Below, piece after piece: positions 40,201 to 46,362 of a stretch of 64,000 nt of DNA. Both the position numbers and the translations under genes were made by a program. The notes under the pieces were generated by a model, which worked only from the letters and a program-made list of their open reading frames with translations, had not been told where the DNA came from and ran no database searches. The stretch is taken from NCBI GenBank assembly GCA_902167325.1, contig LR632930.1, positions 2,976,001 through 3,040,000 of the forward strand, written 5' to 3'. The DNA is from Chitinophaga pinensis (GTDB lineage: Bacteria > Bacteroidota > Bacteroidia > Chitinophagales > Chitinophagaceae). How positions within the stretch are numbered: position 1 is the first letter of the stretch; every line of letters starts with the position of its first letter.

Positions 40201-42379
40201 CCTCTGCGCAGGTAGTACCACAACACTGGCTAATACAACTGCTGCCGGTACCTGGTCTTCTTCCAACACCACTGTAGCAACGATAAACGCAGCTGGTATG
40301 GTAACCGCAGTATCCGCTGGTACAACAACGATCTCTTACGCAGTAACGATCGCAGGTTGCACCACTACTCAGACCACCACTGTAACGGTTAACGCCCTGC
40401 CGGTAGTAGCACCGATCACCGGAACTACGACCCTCTGCGCAGGTAGCACCACAACACTGGCCAGCACAACTGCTGCCGGTACCTGGTCATCTTCCAACAC
40501 CACTGTAGCAACGATAAATGCAGCTGGTATGGTAACCGCAGTATCCGCTGGTACAACAACGATCTCTTACGCAGTAACGATCGCAGGTTGCACCACTACT
40601 CAGACCACCACTGTAACGGTTAACGCCCTGCCGGTAGTAGCACCGATCACCGGAACTACGACCCTCTGCGCAGGTAGCACCACAACACTGGCCAGCACAA
40701 CTGCTGCCGGTACCTGGTCTTCTTCCAACACCACTGTAGCAACGATAAATGCAGCTGGTATGGTAACCGCAGTATCCGCTGGTACAACAACGATCTCTTA
40801 CGCAGTAACGATCGCAGGTTGCACCACTACTCAGACCACCACTGTAACGGTTAACGCCCTGCCGGTAGTAGCACCGATCACCGGAACTACCACCCTCTGC
40901 GCAGGCAGCACCACTACCTTGGCCAGCACAACTGCTGCCGGTACCTGGTCTTCTTCCAACACCACTGTAGCAACGATAAATGCAGCTGGTATGGTAACCG
41001 CAGTATCCGCTGGTACAACAACGATCTCTTACGCAGTAACGATCGCTGGTTGCACCACTACTCAGACCACCACCGTAACGGTTAACGCCCTGCCGGTAGT
41101 AGCACCGATCACCGGAACTACCACCCTCTGCGCAGGCAGCACCACTACCTTGGCCAGCACAACTGCTGCCGGTACCTGGTCTTCTTCCAACACCACTGTA
41201 GCAACGATAAACGCAGCTGGTATGGTAACCGCAGTATCCGCTGGTACAACAACGATCTCTTACGCAGTAACGATCGCTGGTTGCACCACTACTCAGACCA
41301 CCACCGTAACGGTTAACGCCCTGCCGGTAGTAGCACCTATCACCGGAACTACAACCGTCTGCATCAGTAACACCACCACACTGGCCAATACCACCACCGG
41401 TGGTGCCTGGACAACCAGTAACCCTGCCGTAGCAACCGTGAACGCAGGAGGTGTGGTGACTGGCCAGTCTGCCGGTACTGCAACTATCACTTACGAAGTG
41501 AACAACGGCGGAGGCTGCATCGCCCGTCAAACGGTAGTCATCACTGTAAACGATTGTACACCTCCGGTACCGCCAGTTGCTGTTGATGATCAGGCTGCTA
41601 CTTACGTGGGACAATCAATTGTAATACCTGTTGCCGGAAACGACCGTCAGGATAATGGCGCCATCAACATCGCCTCGATTACCATCACCACTTTACCTGC
41701 CAACGGTACCGTGACCGTGATGCCCGATGGCACCGTAAGGTATACCCCTGCAGAAGGTTTCTCCGGAACTGACAGGTTTAACTACACCATCCGGAACACG
41801 GCCAACGTAGTATCTAACATCGCTGCTGTTACCATCCGGGTTGATGAACAGCCGGTAGCAGTCAATGATACCTTGTCGGTAAGAACCGGTGACCGCGCAA
41901 CGATCCCTGTACTGGTGAACGACCGTGGTGCCCTTAACCCGGCATCCATCATCATCACACAACAGCCTGCAAGAGGTACGGTAACCCTCAATGCCGACGG
42001 CACCATTACATTCAATCCGCTGCCCGGATTCAAGGGCGGGGAAGAATTCAGGTACCGTGTGCGGGATGTAAACGGAACATTGTCTAATGAAGCAGTGGTA
42101 AGGTTGTACGCGGGCGAAGAGAACTTCTTTATCCCCAACGCCATCACGCCGAACGGCGATGGTATCAACGACCGCTTCGTGATCCCTGATCTGCACAAGC
42201 TCACCGGATCATCGCTCACCATCTTTAACCGCTGGGGTAACGAAGTATATCACAAAGCACCTTACGATAACCGTTGGGATGGTATAGGCCTCACAGGCGG
42301 AACATATTACTATATCCTGAAAGTGAACCTGCCACAGGGCCCGAAAGTGATCAAAGGCTGGATTCAATTACTTAAATAA
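28241..42379 (+). CDS. Giant T9SS-secreted Ig-like repeat surface protein (adhesin-like, type B CTD)
   Basis: The 4712-residue protein has a signal peptide (MRKLLSLFVLLLISFSGMAA). Three related modules of about 400 residues begin at about 23, 435 and 812, each opening with a YWV(A/G)G(T/S)G(T/D)W pattern. A PKD/Ig-like segment follows (about 1175-1255), then 41 Big_2 Ig-like domains of 76-79 residues (1257-4437). Each Big_2 domain has two cysteines that could form a disulfide. Two cadherin-like/Big_9 domains follow (about 4440-4625, both with V.V.DG(T)...P..GF.G pattern). Last is a CHU_C gliding-type sorting domain (about 4628-4712; FIPNAITPNGDGINDRF, FNRWGNEVY, WDG, GTYYYIL). This end marks type B substrates of the type IX secretion system. 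It is probably a long surface fibre for adhesion or gliding. The two downstream genes are its likely partners. Confidence 0.93.
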   Translation: MRKLLSLFVLLLISFSGMAADYYWVAGTGTWSNLNNWRLGSPAGAIPSIVPSSTDNVIFGPPAGQAGNWTVTVDANVFCNNFIWLPGLPGTPKLNRSNNSYLVSVSGNVSIRPNVAYDAIILDLVGSASTTVTANGPANVNMGYNIRKAVGSVVTFTDDYIAINPSYSGNNIMLYTGGLNIANRKISVNTIGTDQAGTRTMDITNATLNLVLGWSAMNTGLTLSATGSIINTNRFYGDQGIYHKATIGNTSSNNHTVTSCKFDVLEFTNPSVASEARIASNNIIDTLIFHGWGAVRANANEIKYLLLKKGGGFGGNGNKVQYTEVNGPFIVIENGTHTLDTLLTAPNKNITIHGTLNINKLFRAGGPPCNGFTEIVGNTAGKFNFTTGAVIDIDNVLLRNMTATGTMTPLTVNGIDDEGNTGWNIVQPSSPGTTLYWVGGAGDWNDNTHWSTTSGGPGGACIPFINDNVVFNGGSGFTGTSRIVTTSGNSYCKDMTWSGVAGNPIFNESGSFNIQVYGSLVMDPTVTMNAALDMRGEQSATVTSNGAGLGVLHIIVRKYLAGTPLNVKFTDDWINPAGTIGLSRGTLDISNLNMNFGGVNGVSTLSRAINMENSNIVANSWYYHGGSYSLNATNSFLRVTTNIATRSSVYNDVEIGTSNGDNVDVANTTFSRLTMTSTSLGGNTKISGGNTIRRLEFMGRGMIRFTGNNIDSLILAPSRNFFFYEAANTTINKYFKAQHPACSGLGEIRSGTAAISNITFGANAVVEIDNVYLENISASGGGGSLTLPVPFNGADAGGNSGWAINASATGGRYWVGGSGDWNDASHWSNTSGGAGGACIPTTSNDVFFDANSGFTAASRTVTISVGNAYFHNMDWTGAANNPILDKNSAWVAECWGSLVLNPASFINGQLRMMGAENVTISGSTKGNFDLDFRKISGSGITLLNDFVNANTNFRLTTGNFNMAGKTVSLTSISNFGIDNSIHLDISGANINAINFQFYGGVVNKTVNAANSRITGSVILNGGTYNYISVPGTLTGNFQVANITADSVLFTNPHNASAVGVNGNNNNLNYVEYKGSGGIYGTNNTFGKLVFFPGNVYRLNGGSTNTITGEWFGSGTPCRLTEIRSSNTTPATIVKTSGDVIFDYVRLERSNATGGATFHAKEHSDNLGGNTGWTIDPKDAAAPILGLGADLELCASAFPYTLNTDGFFGAPGSVYTWSNGSTGETLAAATPGTYRVSVTFPDGCNVKDTIKLTQAVVPVEPIVGDAGVCLGETKTLTNATPGGVWTTSDAAVATIDASGVVTPVAAGNATITYTVTSGAGCVNSVTHALTVNTLPVVAAITGTPDVCISGTTPLASTTAGGTWTSSNTTIATVSAAGVVTGVAAGTAIITYEVTNAAGCKSSQTINITVNALPVMTAITGTNTICVGGNTTLANATAGGTWVSDNIAIAAIDASGNVSGMSAGTAQITYTVMNAAGCVASVTTTVTVNAPPVMTPVTGTTTLCIGGSTTLANATAGGTWSSSNTAVATINASGVVNGLTAGTATISYTINHAGGCVTTVTALVTVSAPPAVGPVTGTTMLCIGGTTTLASSTAGGTWSSSNTAVASIDAAGVVTGVAAGTSTITYSFTNASGCTATQTAVVTVSARPVVAPITGTNAICVGDATQLASATPGGVWSSSNPVVAGVDATGLVISITPGTTVISYTVTNANGCETIRNTTVTVNTPLLVAPITGNNTVCTGGTVTLSSLTTGGTWSSGSPAVATIDATTGEVSGLTPGTTLITYLVSNSASCNASVTYILTVQSPTAVAPITGTTDVCISATTQLASATAGGVWSSSNTAVATIDGTGEVTAISAGTTTISYTITEPSGCTSTQTTTVTVNALPVLAPVTGTTDVCIGATTTLANTTAGGSWSSSNTAVATIDAAGDVTGVSAGTTTITYTYTNASGCEAAVTATVTVNALPSANPVTGTTDVCIGANTTLASTTTGGTWTSSNTAVATIDAAGEVTGVSAGTTTITYTVTNAAGCVATQTATVTVNALPVLTPNTGIANVCIGTTTTLANATAGGTWSSSNAAVATIDAAGDVTGVSAGTSVITYTFTNAAGCIATQTTTVTVNARPVVNPILGITSVCIGETTTLSSTTAGGTWSTSNAAVAAIDVAGEVTGVAAGTATITFTVTNAAGCVSTQTTTVTVNALPVVNPITGTPTMCVGATSTLASTTAGGTWSSSNTSVATINAAGEVTGVSAGTANITYTFTNASGCVSFRTVTVTVNALPVVDPITGTTDVCIGSTTTLASTTVGGTWSTSDAAIATIDASGLVTGVSDGTATITYTVTNADGCVDVQTATVTVNALPVADPVTGTRDMCLGFTTTLASTTPGGAWTSSNTAVATIDAAGEVTGVSAGTATITYTVTNAAGCVAIQTAAVTVNALPVVDPITGTTDVCIGSTTALASTSAGGTWYSSNAAVATIDASGLVTGVSDGTTTITYTVTNAAGCVDAVTTTVTVNALPVVDPITGATDVCVGSATTLASTTAGGVWSSSNTAVATIDAAGEVTGVSAGTTTITYTFTNASGCVAAVTTTVTVNALPVVNPITGTTDVCIGSTTTLASTTAGGVWSSSNTAVATIDAAGEVTGVSAGTTTITYTFTNASGCVAAVTATVTVNALPVVNPITGTTDVCIGSTTTLASTTAGGVWSSSNTAVATIDAAGEVTGVSAGTTTITYTFTNASGCVAAVTATVTVNALPVVNPITGTTDVCIGSTTTLASTTAGGVWSSSNTAVATIDAAGEVTGVSAGTTTITYTFTNASGCVAAVTTTVTVNALPVVNPITGITDVCIGSTTTLASTTAGGVWSSSNTAVATIDAAGEVTGVSAGTTTITYTFTNASGCVAAVTTTVTVNALPVVNPITGITDVCIGSTTMLASTTAGGVWSSSNTAVATIDAAGEVTGVSAGTTTITYTFTNASGCVAAVTTTVTVNALPVVNPITGTTDVCIGSTTTLASTTAGGVWSSSNTAVATIDAAGEVTGVSAGTTTITYTFTNASGCVAAVTATVTVNALPVVNPITGTTDVCIGSATTLASTTAGGVWSSSNTAVATIGAAGEVTGVSAGTTTITYTFTNASGCVAAVTTTVTVNALPVVNPITGTTDVCIGSATTLASTTAGGVWSSSNTAVATIDAAGEVTGVSAGTTTITYTFTNASGCVAAVTTTVTVNALPVVAPITGATTLCAGSTTTLASTTAAGTWSSSNTTVATINAAGMVTAVSAGTTTISYAVTIAGCTTTQTTTVTVNALPVVAPITGTTTLCAGSTTTLASTTAGGVWSSSNTTVATINAAGMVTAVSAGTTTISYAVTIAGCTTTQTTTVTVNALPVVAPITGTTTLCAGSTTTLASTTAAGTWSSSNTTVATINAAGMVTAVSAGTTTISYAVTIAGCTTTQTTTVTVNALPVVAPITGTTTLCAGSTTTLASTTAGGVWSSSNTTVATINAAGMVTAVSAGTTTISYAVTIGGCTTTQTTTVTVNALPVVAPITGTTTLCAGSTTTLASTTAGGVWSSSNTTVATINAAGMVTAVSAGTTTISYAVTIAGCTTTQTTTVTVNALPVVAPITGATTLCAGSTTTLASTTAAGTWSSSNTTVATINAAGMVTAVSAGTTTISYAVTIGGCTTTQTTTVTVNALPVVAPITGTTTLCAGSTTTLASTTAAGTWTSSNTTVATINAAGMVTAVSAGTTTISYAVTIAGCTTTQTTTVTVNALPVVAPITGTTTLCAGSTTTLASTTAAGTWSSSNTTVATINAAGMVTAVSAGTTTISYAVTIGGCTTTQTTTVTVNALPVVAPITGTTTLCAGSTTTLASTTAAGTWSSSNTTVATINAAGMVTAVSAGTTTISYAVTIGGCTTTQTTTVTVNALPVVAPITGTTTLCAGSTTTLASTTAAGTWSSSNTTVATINAAGMVTAVSAGTTTISYAVTIAGCTTTQTTTVTVNALPVVAPITGTTTLCAGSTTTLANTTAAGTWSSSNTTVATINAAGMVTAVSAGTTTISYAVTIAGCTTTQTTTVTVNALPVVAPITGTTTLCAGSTTTLASTTAAGTWSSSNTTVATINAAGMVTAVSAGTTTISYAVTIAGCTTTQTTTVTVNALPVVAPITGTTTLCAGSTTTLASTTAAGTWSSSNTTVATINAAGMVTAVSAGTTTISYAVTIAGCTTTQTTTVTVNALPVVAPITGTTTLCAGSTTTLASTTAAGTWSSSNTTVATINAAGMVTAVSAGTTTISYAVTIAGCTTTQTTTVTVNALPVVAPITGTTTLCAGSTTTLASTTAAGTWSSSNTTVATINAAGMVTAVSAGTTTISYAVTIAGCTTTQTTTVTVNALPVVAPITGTTTVCISNTTTLANTTTGGAWTTSNPAVATVNAGGVVTGQSAGTATITYEVNNGGGCIARQTVVITVNDCTPPVPPVAVDDQAATYVGQSIVIPVAGNDRQDNGAINIASITITTLPANGTVTVMPDGTVRYTPAEGFSGTDRFNYTIRNTANVVSNIAAVTIRVDEQPVAVNDTLSVRTGDRATIPVLVNDRGALNPASIIITQQPARGTVTLNADGTITFNPLPGFKGGEEFRYRVRDVNGTLSNEAVVRLYAGEENFFIPNAITPNGDGINDRFVIPDLHKLTGSSLTIFNRWGNEVYHKAPYDNRWDGIGLTGGTYYYILKVNLPQGPKVIKGWIQLLK
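32009..35752 (+). repeat. Sixteen diverged Big_2-coding repeats (about 234 bases each)
   Basis: These units encode domains of 77-79 residues sharing the frame P..P.TG....C......L..T..G..W.S....VA.I...G.V.G...GT..I.Y......GC. They differ at many codons, unlike the next two blocks. The total length is exactly 16 x 234 bases because one 77- and one 79-residue unit offset each other. Confidence 0.85.
35753..37858 (+). repeat. Nine nearly identical 234-base tandem repeats (block A)
   Basis: Nine units encode 78-residue domains starting PVVNPITGTTDVCIGSTTTL and ending TVTVNAL. Only a few positions vary (GTTD/GITD, STTT/SATT, one D to G). The near identity at silent sites shows recent copying or gene conversion. 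Confidence 0.93.
37859..41323 (+). repeat. Fifteen nearly identical 231-base tandem repeats (block B)
   Basis: Fifteen units encode 77-residue domains starting PVVAPITGTTTLCAGSTTTL. The block is exactly 15 x 231 bases. Units differ mainly as AAGTW/AGGVW and IAGC/IGGC; the AGGVW form in units 2, 4 and 5 matches block A, which suggests exchange between the blocks. Confidence 0.93.
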
Positions 42380-42405
42380 CCGATTCGTGAACGACCAAAA
42401 AAAAG

Positions 42406-43422
42406 ATGCTCATGCGCAATAAAATATCCCTGCTGTTGCTCTTCTTTGCCGGAGCCGTACTCCCGGCTGCCGCCCAGCAGGAAGTGCAATTCAGCCAGTA
42501 TGTTTTCAACGGACTGGCCGTAAACCCGGCCTACGCAGGCTACCGTGGCGATGGCTACCTGAATGCCACGTTCAGGAAGCAATGGGTCGATTTCCCCGGA
42601 GCGCCCACCACAGGGATCATTTCCTTCGACGGACTGCCCGCCTGGGCAGACAAGGAGAAGGTGGGCCTGGGCATCCAGGCGCTGTGGGATAAGTCTGGTC
42701 CGCAGGAGTATATGTCTGTGTCCGGCGCGTATGCCTACCGCATTCCGCTGAACGAATCGGGTTCCCGCAGGCTTAACCTGGGGCTGGCCGTAAGCGTTGC
42801 ACAATACGCCGTTACGGGTAACGCACTTCAGCTTACAGACCCTAACGATCCTTATGCGCCTACGGGTAAGATCAGCACTTTCAAGCCCGATGCCAGCTTT
42901 GGTATATACTACTATACACCAGCCTTTTATGCAGGTGCATCCGTTTTGCAGCTCTTTTCTCAGACGCTGGACAATTCGGTGCATGTGGCAGGGCACGACA
43001 GGGAGTATATGGTTATCAAAAGAACACGCCACGTCTATTTCACGACAGGTGGTATGATCAATATAGACGAGCATCTGAAGCTGAAGCCTTCTATCATGAT
43101 AAAAGAAGACTTTCATGGTCCAACCAACTTCGATCTGAACCTGTTCGCACTGGTGTCTGACAAGATATGGATCGGTGGTTCATACCGCTCTTCTGTTCCG
43201 TTGCTGAAGAAGCCGGATCTGCAATCGGGATTAAAGCGTGCAAACGCGGCCAGTGCCATGGTGGAGTATTTTGCGGGCGACAGGATGCGGATCGGTTATT
43301 CCTATGATTTTGCACTGAGCGGCATCGCCAGTCATCAGACAGGGTCACATGAGATCTCCATCGGTCTTCTTTTCCCCAGAAAACAAAATGGCGAACGGGT
43401 CGTTAGCCCGAGGTATTTCTAA
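42406..43422 (+). CDS. PorP/SprF-family type IX secretion outer-membrane protein
   Basis: The 338-residue protein has a signal peptide ending in LPAAAQ. The PorP/SprF opening QFSQYVFNGLAVNPAYAGYRG (about residues 27-47) follows, then RKQWVDFPGAPTTG and a beta-barrel rich in aromatic strands. It ends HEISIGLLFPRK, as usual for the family. SprF-type proteins are needed for secretion or surface retention of type B CTD substrates such as SprB. The gene lies 26 bases after the giant CHU_C protein and 9 bases before the PorE-like gene, so the three form one apparent operon. The start may be the first or the third codon (both ATG). Confidence 0.93.
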   Translation: MLMRNKISLLLLFFAGAVLPAAAQQEVQFSQYVFNGLAVNPAYAGYRGDGYLNATFRKQWVDFPGAPTTGIISFDGLPAWADKEKVGLGIQALWDKSGPQEYMSVSGAYAYRIPLNESGSRRLNLGLAVSVAQYAVTGNALQLTDPNDPYAPTGKISTFKPDASFGIYYYTPAFYAGASVLQLFSQTLDNSVHVAGHDREYMVIKRTRHVYFTTGGMINIDEHLKLKPSIMIKEDFHGPTNFDLNLFALVSDKIWIGGSYRSSVPLLKKPDLQSGLKRANAASAMVEYFAGDRMRIGYSYDFALSGIASHQTGSHEISIGLLFPRKQNGERVVSPRYF

Positions 43423-43431
43423 TTTAACCGC

Positions 43432-45435
43432 TTGAAACCAATGAACATAAGCTTGATCCGGCAGTTATCCGGTTATATCATCCTCGGTGCGGGCCTGGCA
43501 GTTTTCCCGCATATGGCAGCTGCACAGGAGCAGCGCCCTGTAAAAGATCTGGCGGAAGTGCATTACCTCCGGCTGGAATACAGGAAGGCGGCCATTTACC
43601 TCGAAGAAGCTTCCGGTAAAAAGAATTTCAAAAAGGCACAGCTGCGCATGCTGGCAGATTGCTACCGGCAACTCAATGAATACAGTAAAGCTGTGGCCTG
43701 CTATAAAAAGATCACAGATAGCAAAGACGCACAGCCGGCAGATTTCCTGCATTATGGTGATGCGGTGAAGAGCATGGGTGATTATGCTGCAGCCAGGGCC
43801 ATCTATGCCAGCTACGCAGATAAAGGAGGTGCGGAAGCACAGGTGCGCATGGCAGGTTGCGATTCGGCCATCCAATGGATGAAGGAAGGGATCGTGGAAG
43901 TGAGGAACATGACTGACCTGAATTCAGTGGCATCCGATTGGGGCGCCACCTGGGATGGGGATGGCTGTTTCGTATTTACTTCCGACAGTCTTCGTGAAAC
44001 GATGCTGCCTACCCGGCAGAAATCTTCCCTGAAAGAATATCGCCGCACTGGCAACGCTTATCAGAAACTCTATTATGTGGATACGGTAAATGGCGCCAAT
44101 GGTGCTACCATGGTGTTTGGTTACGACGCATCTCTCAACAGATTTAAACACCATGCCGGTCCGGTTGCATTTTCACCTGATGGCGCTACGGCATTTATCA
44201 CCGTCAATGATCCGGGGAAGCCTTTGCTCCAGCGTGAGGGTAGCAACGGGAAATACCGTACAAGAAGATTGGAATTGTTCGTGAGCGCGAGGGGCCAAAA
44301 CGGCTGGCAAGCGCCCGTTCCCTTCGCTTACAACAATCCGCAGTATTCTGTGGGCCATGCTGCAGTGTCGGCAAACGGGCAGCAACTCTATTTCACCAGC
44401 GATATGCCGGGAGGTGCCGGTAAAACAGATATCTGGTTCTGTGAAAAGCAGGCCGATGGCAGCTGGGGAACACCGCAGAACTGCGGATCTGCCGTAAATA
44501 CTACGGATGAAGAAGCATTCCCGACAATCAATGAATCGGGTAAATTATACTTCGCCAGTAAAGGGCATCCCGGTATGGGAGGCTTTGATATTTTTACTGC
44601 GGAAGGCCAGGGCGCGCAATGGCAAACGCCTGTGAACCTGAAGGTGGGATATAATTCTCCCGGCGATGATTTTTACCTGCGCAGAGGGCCTTCCGGAATG
44701 GAAGTGTTCGCATCCAACAGAGCCGGCGGAGTGGGGGATGATGATCTTTACCGTACACTGGGGGTTAATCCCACTACCGGAAAATCAACACCGGGAAGAA
44801 AAGTTTTCATACTTGAAGCAACGGTTCTCGGACAGGGATCGATGACACCGGCTGCCGGGGCTATGGTGGCGCTAACCGACGAAAACCGGGAAGCCCACTG
44901 GACGCTGACTACTTCGGATGATGGTAAGGTGTACATGGTGATCCTGGACGGACACCGGTATGCCATAGCGGCGTCCGGCCCCGGTCACAGCTGGTCAAAA
45001 GGAGCACGGTTCACCGCTGGTGGGGAAGATACCGTGCGTGTTTCGCTGGAACTGATGGCTTCAGTACCCCGTTTGGGTGAAATCCGCCAGCTCACCAGTA
45101 TCCTGTACGACCGGGATGATTACGGCCTCCGTCCGGAAAGTCTTCCCGTACTGGATTCCCTCGCGGAGCTGATGGAGGAGTACCCGGCCATGGAAGTTGA
45201 GCTGGGTGCACATACCGACAGCCGGCATACCGATGCTTATAACATTATTCTGTCTGAACGCCGTGCCGCTTCGGCAGCCAATTACCTTGTATCCAAAGGC
45301 ATCAGCCGCAGCCGTATCCAGACGGCAGGTTATGGCGAAGCACGCCTGCTGAACAAGTGTGCAGATGGCGTGGAATGTACAGAAGAAGAGCATCAGGCCA
45401 ATCGCAGAACGGAAGTACGGGTGTTGAAAAGATAA
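43432..45435 (+). CDS. PorE-like OmpA-family protein (TPR, PD40 propeller, CRD, OmpA_C)
   Basis: The 667-residue protein has, in order, a signal peptide (cut near AAAQEQ), TPR helices (about 35-150), a PD40/WD40-like propeller (about 155-440; blades such as AVSANGQQLYFTSDMPGG and TINESGKLYFASKGHPGMGG), a carboxypeptidase-regulatory-like domain (about 458-540), and an OmpA-type peptidoglycan-binding domain (about 550-667; GAHTDSRH and RRTEVRVL). This is the domain order of PorE of the type IX secretion system, which links outer-membrane PorP to peptidoglycan. The protein seems to have an ordinary signal peptide and not the lipobox of the classical PorE. It follows the PorP gene by 9 bases and ends the operon before a strong terminator. 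Confidence 0.9.
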   Translation: MKPMNISLIRQLSGYIILGAGLAVFPHMAAAQEQRPVKDLAEVHYLRLEYRKAAIYLEEASGKKNFKKAQLRMLADCYRQLNEYSKAVACYKKITDSKDAQPADFLHYGDAVKSMGDYAAARAIYASYADKGGAEAQVRMAGCDSAIQWMKEGIVEVRNMTDLNSVASDWGATWDGDGCFVFTSDSLRETMLPTRQKSSLKEYRRTGNAYQKLYYVDTVNGANGATMVFGYDASLNRFKHHAGPVAFSPDGATAFITVNDPGKPLLQREGSNGKYRTRRLELFVSARGQNGWQAPVPFAYNNPQYSVGHAAVSANGQQLYFTSDMPGGAGKTDIWFCEKQADGSWGTPQNCGSAVNTTDEEAFPTINESGKLYFASKGHPGMGGFDIFTAEGQGAQWQTPVNLKVGYNSPGDDFYLRRGPSGMEVFASNRAGGVGDDDLYRTLGVNPTTGKSTPGRKVFILEATVLGQGSMTPAAGAMVALTDENREAHWTLTTSDDGKVYMVILDGHRYAIAASGPGHSWSKGARFTAGGEDTVRVSLELMASVPRLGEIRQLTSILYDRDDYGLRPESLPVLDSLAELMEEYPAMEVELGAHTDSRHTDAYNIILSERRAASAANYLVSKGISRSRIQTAGYGEARLLNKCADGVECTEEEHQANRRTEVRVLKR

Positions 45436-45482
45436 TCTATTTGGGGTTTAATTAACCAGGACGACGAATACACCACACCAAC

Positions 45483-45510
45483 GCACGCCGGAACGTAAGT
45501 TCCGGCGTGC
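45483..45510 (+). terminator. Terminator of the adhesin-PorP-PorE operon
   Basis: GCACGCCGGAAC (45483-45494) and GTTCCGGCGTGC (45499-45510) form a perfect 12-base stem with a GTAA loop. The T-run after it is weak (TCATTTC), but the stem is very stable and lies 47 bases after the stop codon. Confidence 0.75.
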
Positions 45511-45556
45511 TCATTTCAGGGATGTAATGAACACGGAATAATTGCTAACATTGTAT

Positions 45557-46204
45557 ATGCAATCTCATCAAGTACACCCTGCATTGCTGGAGAAATGGCT
45601 GAAAGGCTGGTCGTTGTCGCGCGGGTTGCCTTTACCGGAAAAATATGGATCGGGATTTAAAGTAAGGGTAGACTGGCCGGAGCAAAAAGAACGGTATGTG
45701 TTTCCGCAGCTGACGGTCGAATTTTCCCGGTTGATGAAAGATGTATCGGAACCATGGATATTCGGCAAAGTATGCGCAGCACCTGCTGAGGTGGAAAAGA
45801 TACTACATAATGGTTGGGAAATTCAGGACCCTGGTTATCTTATGACCTGCTTGCGGCGTATGACTGGTGAAAGCGTAACCTTGCCGGAAGGGTATACTGT
45901 GAGCAGAGAAGCCGCAGGACCAGTCACAATAGTGAGGATACTTGCAGGAGATGCAGATCTGGCTGCTATAGGCAGGGTAGTGATGGTGGATGACGTGGCA
46001 GTGTATGACAGGATCGCTACGGAAGCACCGCACCGGCGGAAAGGTTTGGCAACACTGATCCTGCAATTACTGGAAGAAACTGCTTTTTCGCAGGGTATTA
46101 CCTTTGGCGTTCTGGTGGCAACCGAGCAGGGGAAAGCGTTGTACGAGGCGCTCGGCTGGGAACTGGTAGCTCCATATACCTCCGTGGTGATCCCGGTAAA
46201 ATAA
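45557..46204 (+). CDS. GNAT-family N-acetyltransferase
   Basis: The 215-residue protein has a C-terminal GNAT domain (about 120-215): acetyl-CoA-binding motif A in EAPHRRKGLATLILQLL (R/Q-x-x-G-x-A) and motif B in GKALYEALGWEL. The N-terminal 110 residues are not recognised. The ATG at 45557 is preferred over the TTG at 45542. Substrate is unknown. It stands alone between the T9SS operon terminator and the YdeI-like gene. Confidence 0.85.
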   Translation: MQSHQVHPALLEKWLKGWSLSRGLPLPEKYGSGFKVRVDWPEQKERYVFPQLTVEFSRLMKDVSEPWIFGKVCAAPAEVEKILHNGWEIQDPGYLMTCLRRMTGESVTLPEGYTVSREAAGPVTIVRILAGDADLAAIGRVVMVDDVAVYDRIATEAPHRRKGLATLILQLLEETAFSQGITFGVLVATEQGKALYEALGWELVAPYTSVVIPVK

Positions 46205-46259
46205 TGTAAGTAAGGGCCGTTGCATGCAGCGGCAGTATGGGGATCCCGTATATTCCAAT

Positions 46260-46269
46260 CCCCCCCCCC
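46260..46269 (+). repeat. Run of ten C
   Basis: A homopolymer of ten C lies in the spacer between the GNAT and YdeI-like genes, 93 bases before the latter's start. Such tracts can slip during replication and change promoter spacing, but they are also common sites of sequencing error. Confidence 0.8.
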
Positions 46270-46362
46270 AATACTTATTTTCAAAATACCAGCTCCCTGC
46301 TGACATAAGGCTGTCATTTCCCCATAATACCTTTACATCATTCCAATAAATATTACTTTCGA

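Noticed and set aside
32009..41323. CRISPR-like or satellite DNA
   Set aside because: The repeats are 231-234 bases, in frame, without spacers, and lie inside one continuous coding region; they encode Big_2 domains.
40487..41614. 375-residue antisense ORF rich in Cys, Gly and Ser
   Set aside because: It is a by-product of the repeat codon pattern on the other strand. Several shorter antisense frames recur in the same register in other repeat units.
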